Positions 33,601 to 45,498 of a stretch of DNA of 64,000 nucleotides are shown piece by piece; position 1 is the stretch's first letter, and the number at the start of each line of letters is the position of its first letter. Below the pieces are notes generated by a model. The model made no database searches. It was not told the origin of the DNA and saw only the letters and a list, made by a program, of their open reading frames with translations. The DNA comes from Trifolium pratense. Its lineage: Eukaryota; Streptophyta; Magnoliopsida; Fabales; Fabaceae. The DNA is taken from positions 57,310,439 through 57,374,438 of the forward strand of contig NC_060062.1 in NCBI RefSeq assembly GCF_020283565.1. Reading direction: 5' to 3'. Made by a program: the position numbers and the translations under genes.

Positions 33601-34915
33601 CAGTACTTAGCACAACATCAGTCTTAGGTGCCAAAGATGTGCCAACATTCGACACAACATCATTCTCAGAGACAGATTCTTTGAGAGGCTCATCAACAAA
33701 CTCACTTGTGACCTTAGTGGAAGCATTAACTACATCAGATGAATTTCCTTTGATTAACGTGCACCAGACAATGGAGAGAGGGATACACCATATACTTCCT
33801 TTCACTTCAACACAAACACACATCTTGAAGGGAAGTAAAAACTTCGTCAATCTTAATTCAAAAGATATCTTTAACGCACAAGGTAAAGAATTAACTTCAC
33901 CAAAAATACCAGAGAACCATAATTCTTTGGTCCCAACAATAATAAATCCTTCTTGCTTAATCATGCATCCATACAACTAGATATTATCACACGAATATAA
34001 CATGCATGGTTAAAACATCAGATAACACATCAACACTGCACACAACTTCAACTACCACTTACTTGGATCAGACAATGATTAACCCAAGAGGTCAACCATA
34101 TGTTGATCGTGTCCCAACAAACTTATCTAAGACATGTTTCTAGCGTAGAACCCATCTCAGACATAGATGCCTCCTCTTCCAGGTCAGGAGAAGGTTCCAA
34201 ACATATGTAACCAACACTTGTTTAGCACCCAAGCATCTGCCATGCCCTACTGTCATCCTACAAGATTCTGCAGAATCTGCTCGTCAGATGTTCCGACATC
34301 TGGTAAGACATCAGTTCCCTTCTAACGGAACACACCAAGAAATCCTTTATCAAAGCCACTGAAGGTTAGCTTTTTAGAGTTGGAAGCAAAAATAAATTGC
34401 TCAAAACTTCCCTCAGATCCCTTTTCAACTCATACATGAGTGCCTTTATGAGTGGACTTGAGATCACCCCCAAGTATCTTTGGCATCTCTAACAAGTTAA
34501 TTAAAAAAAAACTCTCCTCGAGTATCACCACACCAGGGCTTACATCATAAAACAGAGTGGTGCATCCTCAACAAATAAAACCACCAGGAGTTTTCCATCA
34601 GATATGTATGCAACGGAATTCAAACCACAAAACTCCTCAACAAACTTCAGGCACACTACAATAACACATGTTTGAAAATAAATCAAACCATACAGCAACT
34701 CATCACAAGATCTACACGCCTGAACAACAAAAGATAGGTCTAATCCACACCCTATCATGAATAGTCCATCCTCCACTTCTAGGGACCATTCAATCAATGT
34801 GAACTTCTCCAAGTTCAAACAAATTTTCAGTATTCCTTACTTGCCCATAACCAGAAAGTATCTTCCCTAGGATCTCATCCAGAAAACAGAACAGGATGCC
34901 TGCTCTGATACCAAT
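30667..34915 (-). other. Internal region of element A, degenerate
   Basis: No pol motif was recognised. Minus-strand frames at 31102-31446, 33173-33463 and 33545-33976 share a recurring x-V-(E/G)-T-S peptide word (SDVETSW, INVETSSP, SNVGTSLA), which suggests fragments of one repetitive protein. 34540-35002 is an untranslated leader-like region following the primer site. Stops and gaps separate all frames. Confidence 0.5.
34902..34913 (-). other. Primer-binding site of element A
   Basis: Minus-strand TGGTATCAGAGC, perfect, two bases from the 5' LTR edge at 34916. Confidence 0.85.
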
Positions 34916-35208
34916 TGAAATTCTGGTATAGCAGAACCAGATGTTGTACAAAATGTCGAGACATCTGGTCTGACATGAACAATACGGCAAGACATATAAC
35001 ATTAAAAACGGATACTGAGAAATAATGTTTGATCAGATGTTCCAACATTCAACTTAGAGAGAATGTCGTACTTAATGTTGGAACATCTTACGAAACATAA
35101 TAAAATCAACAAGTAAATAAACTGCACAGGAAATTGTTAACCCAGTTCAGCCAATCTGCCTACTCTGGGGGATACCAATCCAGGAAGGAAATCCACTAAT
35201 AGCTCTAG

Positions 35209-35317
35209 TCACTAAGACCTCCAGCAAACCCTTTGAATTTATGTCTTACACTAAGACCTCCAGCAAACCCTCGGTTTACGTCTTACACTAAGACCTCCAG
35301 CAAATCCTAGGTTTACG
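35209..35317. repeat. Three tandem units in the LTR of element A (right copy)
   Basis: Same CACTAAGACCTCCAGCAAA array as at 13302-13412, with isolated base changes. Confidence 0.85.
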
Positions 35318-36037
35318 CCTTATGACCTCGACACTACTCATGTAACTTCTGCCTAGGAACTCCTACACATGAGATCCCATCTCACTTCCACACAACCAAC
35401 ACAACCTGTGTTGTTCATATAATGTTGAATAAATGTGGTGACATTCACCGTGACATATTTTACTCTTGCTTAAAAGCTTCGAGTAAATCACACACAGTTA
35501 ACTCCGTACTTCAAAGCTTAGGAGTAACCTTAAAACATTACAACTCAATAAAACACCGTCCTACTCAAGTATTAAACCAATACGTGAGAGGCTCACAAAC
35601 ACTATCTCCTTGCTTAAAAGCTTCAGAGATATTACAATACTCTACTCATTACCTAAAGGTTTCTGAGTGAGGACATAGTGACCATCTCACAACCCGAGTG
35701 GTTCACTTACACCAACTCTCCTATAGAGTGGCTTAAAGACACGAAACCCTAAAGACTACATCTTTGATGAACAATGGTTTCGATTCATTAAAATCTTGGT
35801 CTTGAGTCTTCTTTATATAGACAGAGCTAGCACGCTCCTGATCTTCCAAGATAAGCTTCAGAACACAGCTGGTCTTTGAGTCACGTCCAGCTAAGAAAAT
35901 TAGACCTTAATAAAAACTTTCCTAAAATAGTTGATCCTCTTTAGGAAATAAACAATGTGTTGAATCATTCCATTAAGTCTTGATAAGAACATATCTGCAC
36001 TAATAACGTCTTGATCAGATCAAATCTTGATATACAC

Positions 36038-37392
36038 TGATGGATAATTTTCGCAAGTGAACGAAATACCACGTAGTAATAAAATATCGATCCACAGGGA
36101 TTGTGTGATCAAACTAGTCTAATAGTGTTTATAAACATCATGCAAGAATAACACATAAATTGGGGGTATGTTGAGTGATGAATTGTTAGAAAACGTGCTT
36201 TGTGATAAGTGGAAAAGCGAGGTAGAATCATCGGAATCACCTAGTCTATAGCTAAATCACATGCAATCTACCGTATCTTTCGAATTTACTCAAGTGTTCA
36301 CAACTGGATCAACAAATTAGTGAATCGCAATCTCTTGTCAAAATCCACTCTATTCGTTGTCGATACTCCCCCGATCTCTCGGGCGGAAGCTACCTACAAC
36401 GAATGATATGAAAGCGCGTCGATCGTTCGCTACACTCTATGTTTCAATCTCTCGACCGGAAACACTCGAGTGCTCAATGCAATTCAGTTCAGACATTAAA
36501 TCAATATTCTCATACGTGACTTAACTCAAAATCATTACAACACTAATGAAGGATCATAAAGCATTAAGAGACGAATTGCATTAAGTAAACACTGTTAACA
36601 GAGTAAATCCTTACAATTAAGCAGATTACATGAGATTCATCTACATCATAAGCTATCCTAGATCCTACCTCCACAAGGAGTTTAGCTCCTCATGTTGCTT
36701 CGATCGCGTCCTAGCTTCAACTTCATGGCTTGAGAATCCATGCTATTGAGGAGCTTGAAGCTATCCTATGAAGGTCTGGATCCAACTCTGAAAGCTTCAA
36801 AACCAGAAAAGTAGATGAATGTAGCAGATTTTCCAACCCCTTTAACAGAAAATGCAGAATCCTTATATAATAATGGCAACCACGCCGCGCGCCAGATCTA
36901 TCACGCCGCGCGTGGTTGCAATTTCTTCACTACGCCGCGCGTGTAACGGTATCACGCGACGCGTGATCAAATATGAGGTCTCTGATCTTCAACTCTGAAA
37001 TCTTCACGCCGCGCGTGATAGCTCCACGCCCCCGGCGTAGTTGTCCTTCCTTCCTTCACGCCGCGCGTGGTTAGTGCTACGCCGCGCATGATCAAGTCAG
37101 AGAGCAATCCAATTCTAATCAAAGCTTCACGCCGCGCGTGGTAGGCATCACGCCGCGTGTGATCATGATGAAAAACTTGGCTCCCTGTGATCTCCATCAC
37201 GCAGCGCGTGATGGGCTACGCCCCCAGCGTAGTGAAAATCAGCAATTTCCTGCACATTTTCCTGTTTTCTTGCAAAACAAGTAATCATGCTTATGAATAG
37301 ATTTCTCTTACATTTATTGCTTAAAACCTACTAAAATGCATCTAATGTTGCTAAAATAGGCATGAATTAGAGAGTGTGACGATCCGTCATCA
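36038..37392. mobile_element. Solo LTR with GC-rich palindromic array
   Basis: 1355 bp from TGATGGATAATTTTCGC to GATCCGTCATCA, flanked by the 5-bp duplication TACAC at 36033-36037 and 37393-37397. The start resembles LTR ends of Athila/Tat-type elements (CGCAAGTG... ATCGATCCACAGGGA), but lineage is uncertain. No internal region is present. Confidence 0.8.
36891..37234. repeat. Array of CACGCCGCGCGTG-type near-palindromes
   Basis: About twelve copies of a 13-17 bp GC-rich word (CACGCCGCGCGTG and variants such as CACGCCCCCGGCGTAG) are spread over 344 bp between AT-rich spacers of uneven length and sequence. It is inside the solo LTR and strongly enriched in CpG compared with its surroundings. 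Confidence 0.85.
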
Positions 37393-37599
37393 TACACGTT
37401 CGTAGAGTGGATTTCCATATATAGCAGATACGTGTAATAAATGCGCGAGATTTGGGCAATCTGACTGTCGTACCCAAACATGTTACAACATTTGGTCCAA
37501 CATCTTTCGTACCTAACATGTTGAAACATTTGGTCCAACATCTTGCTTGTATATTTGTTTTAGCAAAATGAGGCCAACACACAAATATCCAACAAATGG

Positions 37600-37772
37600 T
37601 CACCCAGATTTTTACACTTATGTGGAAATCTTATCCAAAGGCATCCCAATCTGATTTCCACACATGGGGAATATGTTTGCAACGGATATATACTCAGAAA
37701 CAACTCATTGACAGTTGGCTAAAGAATATTTCTGCCATCAAGTACAATGTGACAGTCAGAGACCTTCAGAAG
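37600..37772 (+). repeat. Tandem unit 2 of the ~178-bp repeat in element D
   Basis: TCACCCAGATTTTTACACTT through CCTTCAGAAG, similar to 12832-13003. A third, short similar start (AATGATCTCCTGAAG) follows at 37773. Confidence 0.75.
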
Positions 37773-38293
37773 AATGATCTCCTGAAGCATCTAAAGGACA
37801 GATTCACATGGACTGTTTTGTTTCTCTCACAACAGCTATTTTTATACTCTCAACGGTTATAATTGATGTTCAAACTACAGAGGGACATCTCCATCTATAA
37901 ATAGCATGGTTGGTTGCACAAGAAGAGCAAGAGTTCAAGCTACAAATCATCAATACTTGTTTTTGTCAACAAGTCATAAAACTCTTCTTTTATCACTCAC
38001 ACTCAAAGATCTTCATTCTCATCTATACTTCTGATATATTGAGTGTTTTTATTTGCTTCTCAAACTAACCTTTGAGTTTCAATAAAGCAAATATCTCAAG
38101 AGACCACTTTGCTACACAACTCACTTTTAAGTGGTTGTATCTTTGTCTCTTCTTTTTCACTCATACTCCAAGCTCTCTAGAAAAATAGGATCTATATTTC
38201 ATGATTATTTTGAGTGTAATTCATTTGTAAGCTTCACAACCGGTTAGGTGTGATTAAAAGCTTAGATCCAAGAAACCATTGATAAATCATTAG

Positions 38294-40273
38294 TGTAACA
38301 CCCCGAACTAACTACCCTTAAAAACGTGATCTTAAAAACTTTTTAAAGATAAGTAGCCGGAGCGCTACGGGAAAACATTTTATAAAACGATCGTGCACAT
38401 GACACGAAACGTCGCAGCGGAAAACATTTAAATAAAGGATTTTCAAAGCAATGAACAAAATAGTTCAAAAGATAATTCATCTACATAAAACATAAGTTAA
38501 GATGTTCGCATCGATATACGACGGAATACAAACGATCCCCGACTCGATGTTACAAAATACCAGAGCACTAATATACATCACAACCCAACTAAACTTAACA
38601 AAACTATACAAAGGTAGCCTACACTAGCTCCTCACCAAAAGTGCTCCACACCAAAACGATCTGCAGCTAAAGCTCGTCGAAAACCTCGACCTGAATACCT
38701 GAACCCCCAAAGGTCCAGCACATAACAATTAGGTAGAGAGTTAGTAAACATAATCACATACATACGAATATAGAAACGCACCTATATTCAACCTATCACG
38801 TATTACTAACTCACACACATGCCCCAATAAGCAATACACCAGATAACACATACTCACAAATACAGAACCAGATAGTTTCACGTCGTTTCGGACAACACAC
38901 AGAACTCACATAACACATAACACATAATTGCACATTTACTCAAATGCGACTAATGTCAAACATTCAATGTCATGCCAACCTAGACACGACTAATGCATGT
39001 GGTACCATCTTCTTTATCAAGGAACTTACCATTGATATCCTTCTTTATTGGACAAGTCCAATATCCTTCTTTATCAGACAAGTCTGATATCCCTAAATAA
39101 TGCATGAGTTTATAAATGTCATGCATTTACCAAACATATGATAATCACTTAGCACGAAGCTACTGCTCACTACATGGATAACATAATCCATTAAACTTCT
39201 TTATCAGACAAACTGATATTCTTCTTTATCGGACAACCCGATATACAAAAATACATATACTTCTTTGACATTTTATATAAATGCCATCACACAACACAAT
39301 TATTAAACATATAATAATTCCAAACCAAAACGAAACCAAATACATGGATACACACACTTTACAAACATTAACAAAAATTGCTGTCACAGAGGCCTTCGCT
39401 AAGCGAGGGCTTAGCGAGACATGGCGAACCTCACCAGGAAGTCACCTGCTCATGGCGAGCATTGGCGAGCTTCAGCGAACATGTTCGCTACAGCGAACTC
39501 CTGGTCGCTTAGCGAACTACACCAGAAAAATATCTGTTCTTGAGTTTCAATAAGGCGGTTTAACATGGAATCCAACCAAAAATTCATTCAAACATGTTAT
39601 AAATTCTCTTAAACAACAATTCCAAGCATATATGATATCAAGGAACATTAATCATCCCTTCCAAACATCCAAATACATCAAACAATCAAAATCATGTCAA
39701 TTTCTTGCAAAATAAGCAAAGTTGCATAAACATGCAAAACCATCATCAAACATATACATATTCCCTCCTAGATGTTCATTAAGCATACTAAGATGAAAAG
39801 GACATGTTTATGATAAAGAAACTTCACCCAAACCCCAAAGAAATTGGATGAGAGAGTTTAGGAATGGAGGCTAGACACCTCCCCTCTCTTGGATCACCCA
39901 AGCTTATGCTTAACCACTCTCACCTTGGATTGAATGATGATTCTTGGCCTCTAAATCTCTTCTCCTTGCTCGTGTTCTTCTTCTTGCTCTCCTAGGGTTT
40001 GCTCTTGGCTCTTAAGAAGAAAATGACACAATGAAAGATATTTGCACTAAGGTTTTCTATATATACCTCTCCCTAATTCTCTTGGTTCAAGCCCAATTGC
40101 CTAAGCCCACTAAGCTCTATCATACGCCCAAGCCCACTAACATGGCAAAGGTTTCGCTCACAAACTTATGTTCGCGATAAATAATTATACGTTGCGTAAA
40201 TAAATATTTAACACTAACCCAAAATATAAGCAAATATATAAAATATCGATTTACTAAAAATCGGGTCGTTACA
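38294..40273 (-). mobile_element. Tekay-like Ty3/gypsy solo LTR
   Basis: 1980 bp from TGTAACACCCCGAAC to GGGTCGTTACA, flanked by the perfect duplication ATTAG (38289-38293 and 40274-40278). It lies inside element D. The terminal sequence style resembles the LTRs at 2298-4151. Orientation is inferred from the plus-strand end TCGTTACA, and an internal region is absent. Confidence 0.85.
39395..39517. repeat. TTCGCTAAGCGA / GCGAGC motif cluster
   Basis: About ten GCGA words in both orientations (CTTCGCTAAGCGAGG, TTAGCGAGAC, GGCGAGC, CAGCGAAC, TCGCTTAGCGAAC) in 120 bp, several forming small palindromes. It is inside the solo LTR. Confidence 0.75.
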
Positions 40274-40786
40274 ATTAGGATTTTCTCAAGTCAATTGGGT
40301 ATAATTGATTGAGGTTACCTTGCAAAGGTAGATCAGCTGGATATAGCTGGATACTTTGTGATCTTGGTTTTAGATCATAAAGGGTCTTTGATCTGGGCTT
40401 AGATCAAAGGGAAGTTTCTGTAATCTGGATCTAGATTATAGTGGAAAACTCACAGGCGTGGGGACTGGACTAGCGCAGGATTCGGGTGAACCAGTATAAA
40501 TTTTGTGTGTGAATCTCTCTTACCTTTAACTATTTATTTTCTGTAAACACACATCACACAAACCACTTAATTTACATTCACTTTGAATTCTCACACAGCA
40601 GAGAACATTCTCCAAACATAGCAGAGAACGTTCTCCTAACACAGCAGAGAACAGTTATCCAAGTATACACTTGAGATCAGTTCTGTAGTGCAGGATTAAA
40701 TTTTTAAAAGGGTCACAATTCAAACCCCCCCCCCTTTCTTGTGACTATTTCTTTCACTTCACTGACATGTCATGAAAATTGCATTA

Positions 40787-42835
40787 CCATAAGACATCAA
40801 TGAGAAAGGGTCTCTTGAGAAAAAAGTCCATCCCTGTTTACTTTTTTGAAATAAAATTCTGACATTTTCATTCATGACCAATGCTGGGAAGATTGCAGAT
40901 TCCAATAGAGATGTAAAATGTGGAGAAACTAACCGCAATCCCCGTGTTATAATTGAAATATAACGTCTTTAAAAACATATTTTGAAGAATATATCAATTA
41001 CGAAATTCAAAACATCCTAACAATTAAAATAGACACTAAAAATAAATTGCAAGTGAATAAAATTGATATAACCTACAGGGCCAGTTTGCAGCACATTTGA
41101 AATTACATCAAAACTGAGGGAGAGTCCTCTCTAAAAGGAAAGAAAGTTTTTGCAAAAGGAATTACACTGTTCAGATTTTGAAATTACAAAAAATAAAAAA
41201 TCTAATTATAAAATTAAGGTTACACAAGTAAAATAAAAAAGAAAAAAAGGTTACACAAGTCTAGAATCAAGTTATAGATAACAGAAGATTTGGAAACCGC
41301 GTGGAAAATGAATATAGCAAGCATAACCATTAATCAAGCCAACTACTAATCAGATATTTAGAACAAAATTTAAGAATATCATCTTACGCTGGTATTTTTG
41401 CAAAATTTGACTATGCTTATTTATAATATCTGGCATCAACCTCAAAATGGGGGGATTTATATTTCATTATACAATACCAAACATGCATATAACCAAAAAT
41501 TAAAATACTTAGAAACTATATTACTTGTCAGAATGTTTCCTGTGTCGGGTAACGAGGGAAGAGAAAATTAGCAGACTTCTTTTTGCAGACTTCCATCTTG
41601 TTAAATATACATCTTCTTGAGTGACTGTACAATCAAAGCTCGGAGAACTCAAAATGCTCATTATGTCCCGACTAAGCGAAGTCATTAGAGGAGCTAGAGT
41701 AGATGGCATGTAGGACTTTACCTATAAGTAGGAATGTCAGCTTAAAAATGAATTAAAAATGTCAGATTAGTTAGCAACAAAAAAAAATGAATTTACCATA
41801 TAAAGACCATAACTTCAGAGGGAGGAGAAAAAATTCACATACATTCTTGAACCAAATACCGAAATAGAAATAAAAGGTTACAATAGCTGACATTCCCACA
41901 ATAGTAGTCCTGTTTTCATAGTTCAAAAACAACTCTGCAATATTGACAATGGCTTGTGTGTAAAAATTCATAAACATTGGGAAGAATTTGCATTGAGACA
42001 GAAAATGCCATTTGACATTAATAACAAACATTGTACTACAAGTGGATAAAGATCACAAAAAAAAAAAAAAGATAACTGAATAATGTTTTTTGAATGAGAT
42101 GCTATAACTTATAGGCTAAAAGCTCTACCATGATTGTATATAAACTATAGACATGTCAAACCATTACCTACTGCAAAATGCAGGCATTTGCATATAGTGA
42201 GGATGGCTTTCTCAGTTTCTAAGTCTGCACTGTCATGGTTTGCTACGGCCTGACCCATGCATCATAAAATCAGAAGTGAAGTTCACGATAAATAATGAGT
42301 ATAGTCAAAAATAAAACACAATACCTTTCCAACAAATTGATGAAAAACCGCGAGCAAAGGCACGAGAATTTCTTTTGCTATGAGCTCCAACTGCGGCGAT
42401 ACTGGCTATTTTGCAACTTTGGGATTCAAAAAATACTGCAGAAAGGATTGCATTTTATATATAAGGCAAAGAGTCCCCATTGTCATCTCTACTAATAATA
42501 CAACAATATGAATTTTCATAAACGAAGTTATATACCTCTCGATCAGTATACAAAGATTTTACACAAATAGTTTAATTATATACAACAAACATTCATTTCA
42601 CATAAAAAAACATATGACAAATTGCATTAAATAACAAAAATTTACAAATTATCAAGACCACCAACAGTGAATTTCGAATACCTGAAAGGGTCTGAGAAGC
42701 GCATGAAGAACAATAAGTGCATTGATGGTATTCCATGTGGAGTTTGAACCGTTGATAAGATGGTTATTTTGAATAGAAGACTACAGATTTGGCACAAGTT
42801 CCGGCCACAAACTCTGTCTTACAAAATCCGCACAT
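40787..42835 (-). pseudogene. Importin-beta-like pseudogene, N-terminal exons
   Basis: Minus-strand exons with GT/AG borders in order: 42835-42682 (FVRQSLWPELVPNL, then TAG, then NTINALIVLHALLRPFQ), 42435-42325 (YFLNPKVAK, then TAG, then QLELIAKEILVPLLAVFHQF), 42249-42168 (AVANHDSADLETEKAILTIC), 41715-41525 (SYMPSTLAPLMTSLSRDIM... SLLIFSSLVTRHRKHSDK), and about 40950-40856 (PHFTSLLESAIFPALVMNE). This matches the N-terminal third of plant importin-like ARM-repeat proteins as I remember them. The two in-frame stops fall where Trp and Glu are expected. A possible earlier exon around 43205-43285 (FGEILLEWFNVCKLVVAD) also has a stop. Spacing suggests original introns of 70-600 bp. The gene is broken downstream by element D. 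Confidence 0.75.
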
Positions 42836-43636
42836 CTCAAATATATAAAATCAAATCATAGCAAACCAAGGATCAGTGATGAAGCACGGAAAAAATGTTT
42901 TTAATAAAATAAATTGCTCAATTTAGATGTACATTGATTCTCAATTTAGATTTTTAATAAATAAATTAACATATACTATAATACTATATATGCAGTGGTG
43001 TCGGTGTCCAACCTTTTTTCTTTACGTGTCCATGTTGTGTCAGAGTCCATGCTTCAAAGTCCATGTTTCATTCAAACATAAAATTAAAAATGATAAAATA
43101 TACACGAACCACTTCAACTAAAAATCTTGAGAAGCTATATGTCAAGCACACCCTTCATATACCAAGCTAATATCAATGTACCTTAAAGCATATTATAAAT
43201 GCAAAGAAATTATAATGTGGCATTAGGATCAGCTACAACAAGTTTGCATACATTGAACCATTCTAGTAGAATCTCCCCAAACTAGCTTTGGCATATTATC
43301 TGCAACATAAACATTATCATCTATCTAATGTACCAAAAAGTAAAATTCATACCAGAAAAATTTAAGATTATTTCTCTACTATGGTTGTCAATTTGTCATT
43401 AACAATGATTGGAGCATATGGAGTCCTTAACAAAGGTTGGAGCATGTGGAATCCTTAACAGAGAGACAAGTTTTAAGGCAAATACTTCCTAAATACTAGT
43501 CAATATAGAAGAGCTGGTCAGTTTCTTGGCATATGTTAATCAGATCCAATAATACATTGATTCAAATTAACAATGTTAAAGTAACATACCTAGTACTTTC
43601 CTTGTAAAATAGTTAGGTGTTATTTCCAAAGTGTTC

Positions 43637-43675
<39 letters not shown>

Positions 43676-44358
43676 CCGGAGGGAGTATAAAATAGTTTAG
43701 CCCAAAATGTTAAATTTCAAAAGTATTAGCACTGAGACATAACATAGCTCTTCCCCAAATTAAATTGATTAAGCTGCAAAACATGACATTGGTATTAATG
43801 AAATAGCCTGAATAAGATAAAAAAGAAGAAACCATGACATGTAGCTTTAAATTTCATAGAAAAATTTAATTTAGAATGAATATAAATTTTACCATAAAAT
43901 TAAATTTCATGCTCTAAATAATATTCTACGTGTTTCAAATGACTTGAAAAATTATCAATGATTTATTTTAAATTAATATTTATACAAGTTGGAACATCAA
44001 AAAATTATATATTTTATTGCTTAAAAGATAATAATTATTTTTAATTGAAAATAGTTGTGTTTTTTTTATAAAAGAAAAACAAAATTGTCTATTTTTTGTA
44101 TTGATATATATATATATACATGAAAATTAACATTTTATGAAAAAATGTGTTTGGTTAAATGGTTCGAGGAATTGTTTTGGTCTCAACTCTCAACTCTCCA
44201 TGGGTTCAAATTATGGGTATTATATTAAACATGAATTTTATAAAGGAAAAGAAGAAAATGCAAAAAATAATGAAAGAGGGAATTGAACACGCAACCTCTT
44301 GCGTTAAAACCATGCTACAGACCACTAGGCCGAACTTCCAATTTAATATATTTTTACC

Positions 44359-44401
<43 letters not shown>

Positions 44402-45498
44402 GATAGGTATAATTTTATAAAGCTCCCAAGGGTATTTAAGTAATTTCACATTTTTTGGGGGTGGGCCATGGCCCTCCCCAGCCCCCTAGATCCGCTGCTG
44501 CCTGCAAGAATGTTAGCACTTCGACGCTCAAACCAGTATTTGAAAGATGTGAAATGCTATGAAAATTGGGATGAATATTGTGTACCTTGATAAAGTGGAA
44601 TCACCACTCATAAACCGTTAATCTTGATGGGTATCAATGACATATCATATGATTTTCAATTTTTTTAAAATTTGACATAAATGATCTATATAATATAAAC
44701 TATCAATCTAACGGTAAATTTTGTAAAATTCATATTTATTATAATGATATCATGAACTTGTGCACCATAAAAGACATGATGCACTTGTGTATGTTAGAAT
44801 TGGCCTTATTAGAATGGCAACATAGTTGAAATGTCAGCAAATCATAATAATGTATTTTTTAAAATAAAATAAAAAAAGAAAAAAGAATCATTTAGAAAAC
44901 TATTTGTTAGTATTCAGTATCATATTATTTTGGGGATGAATATAATTAATAATTTGCAAAACTATCAATGAGAGTGTAGATGCAGAAATTCTAATATATT
45001 TTGTATATCAATGTGAATAAAAAAATTGACGAGAATGAGAAGTAGAAGAAATCACGCAACTAAAAAATTTGATACTCATTCCCTACAATCAAATTATTTA
45101 TACAAAAAAAAAAATCCTACAATACGTTCAACATATGCATAACTAAGTAATATGGTAATTGTGCATTATTCTTTACAAATAACTTGCATCAATTTTTAAA
45201 ACTTTGTTTCACCTTTCTATCATGAAAGGTTGAAAAGTTCTTTAAAGAAATAATGTGTTCTAATAATTACCGAGTTTTTTATGTTACCCCTTTACTGACT
45301 GCGCTAAAGGGAGATAAACAACACCTTGATCTATTAAAGAGACATTTACTATGTGATTAAGTGTGGTAAAGGGCCAAACACAAAACATTGATCTTCAAGT
45401 GTTAAAAATATTTGATTGTTTTTATCATTGCATGAGCTTTATACACTATAAAGTGATAAAATCATATTCTATTTGTTTCATGCAAAGACAAACAAAAT
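42836..45498. other. Intergenic AT-rich stretch upstream of the NCR gene
   Basis: Apart from a possible decayed exon near 43205-43285, MITE and SINE-like pieces and AT repeats, I see no gene. A MITE end (GACCGGAGGGAGTATAAA) at 43673-43690 follows a TA microsatellite at about 43640-43673. Confidence 0.5.
44270..44480 (-). mobile_element. Possible tRNA-derived SINE-like fragment
   Basis: On the minus strand GGCCTAGTGGTCTG (about 44319-44332) resembles an A box and GTGTTCAATTCCCTC (about 44275-44289) a B box, spaced as in tRNA-derived SINEs. A (TA)n run (44366-44396) and a GGGCCATGGCCC palindrome lie nearby. No full SINE boundary or cloverleaf was seen. Confidence 0.35.

Larger units (their letters stand above)
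13009..37594 (-). mobile_element. Unclassified LTR retrotransposon (element A), minus strand, disrupted
   Basis: LTR ends TGAAATTCTGG and ATATCCAACA are flanked by the duplication AATGG at 13004-13008 and 37595-37599. The primer-binding site at 34902-34913 places the 5' LTR on the right (34916-37594) and the 3' LTR on the left (13009-13777 plus 25196-25448, remainder lost). The surviving internal region (30667-34915) has only short fragments of coding potential and no recognisable reverse transcriptase or integrase, so the superfamily is uncertain. Three later insertions are nested in it: B, C and a solo LTR at 36038-37392. About 296 bp of its left LTR and an unknown part of its 3' interior are deleted at the junction at 30666. 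Confidence 0.75.
34916..37594 (-). repeat. 5' LTR of element A, interrupted by a solo LTR
   Basis: Net 1319 bp once the nested solo LTR and one duplication copy are removed. The part 34916-35938 matches the left copy (13009-13777 plus 25196-25448). The part after 35938 exists only here. Confidence 0.8.
11335..40761 (+). mobile_element. SIRE-like Ty1/copia solo LTR (element D), opened by later insertions
   Basis: The left end TGTTGAAGCAAAATCC (11335) and the right end with TCACAATTCAAACCCC and a C-rich run up to TTTCACTTCA (40761) are typical of SIRE/Maximus LTRs. A 5-bp target-site duplication CTGAC flanks it at 11330-11334 and 40762-40766. Only LTR sequence remains: 11335-13008, 37600-38293 and 40279-40761, about 2.85 kb when the insertions are removed. 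A TATA box (TCTATAAATAG near 37894) and GAGAACNTTCTC words support an LTR promoter. The solo state points to past LTR-LTR recombination. It interrupts the importin-like gene. Confidence 0.8.

Noticed and set aside
36967..37200. 77-residue minus-strand frame rich in His/Arg
   Set aside because: It is created by the GC-rich palindromic array in a solo LTR; peptide repetition follows from the DNA repeat.
41771..42031. 86-residue minus-strand frame between importin-like exons
   Set aside because: It overlaps no conserved importin peptide and lies between well-supported exons, so it is taken as intron.
44270..44345. tRNA gene
   Set aside because: A- and B-box-like words are present, but I could not draw a full cloverleaf; a SINE-like origin is more likely.
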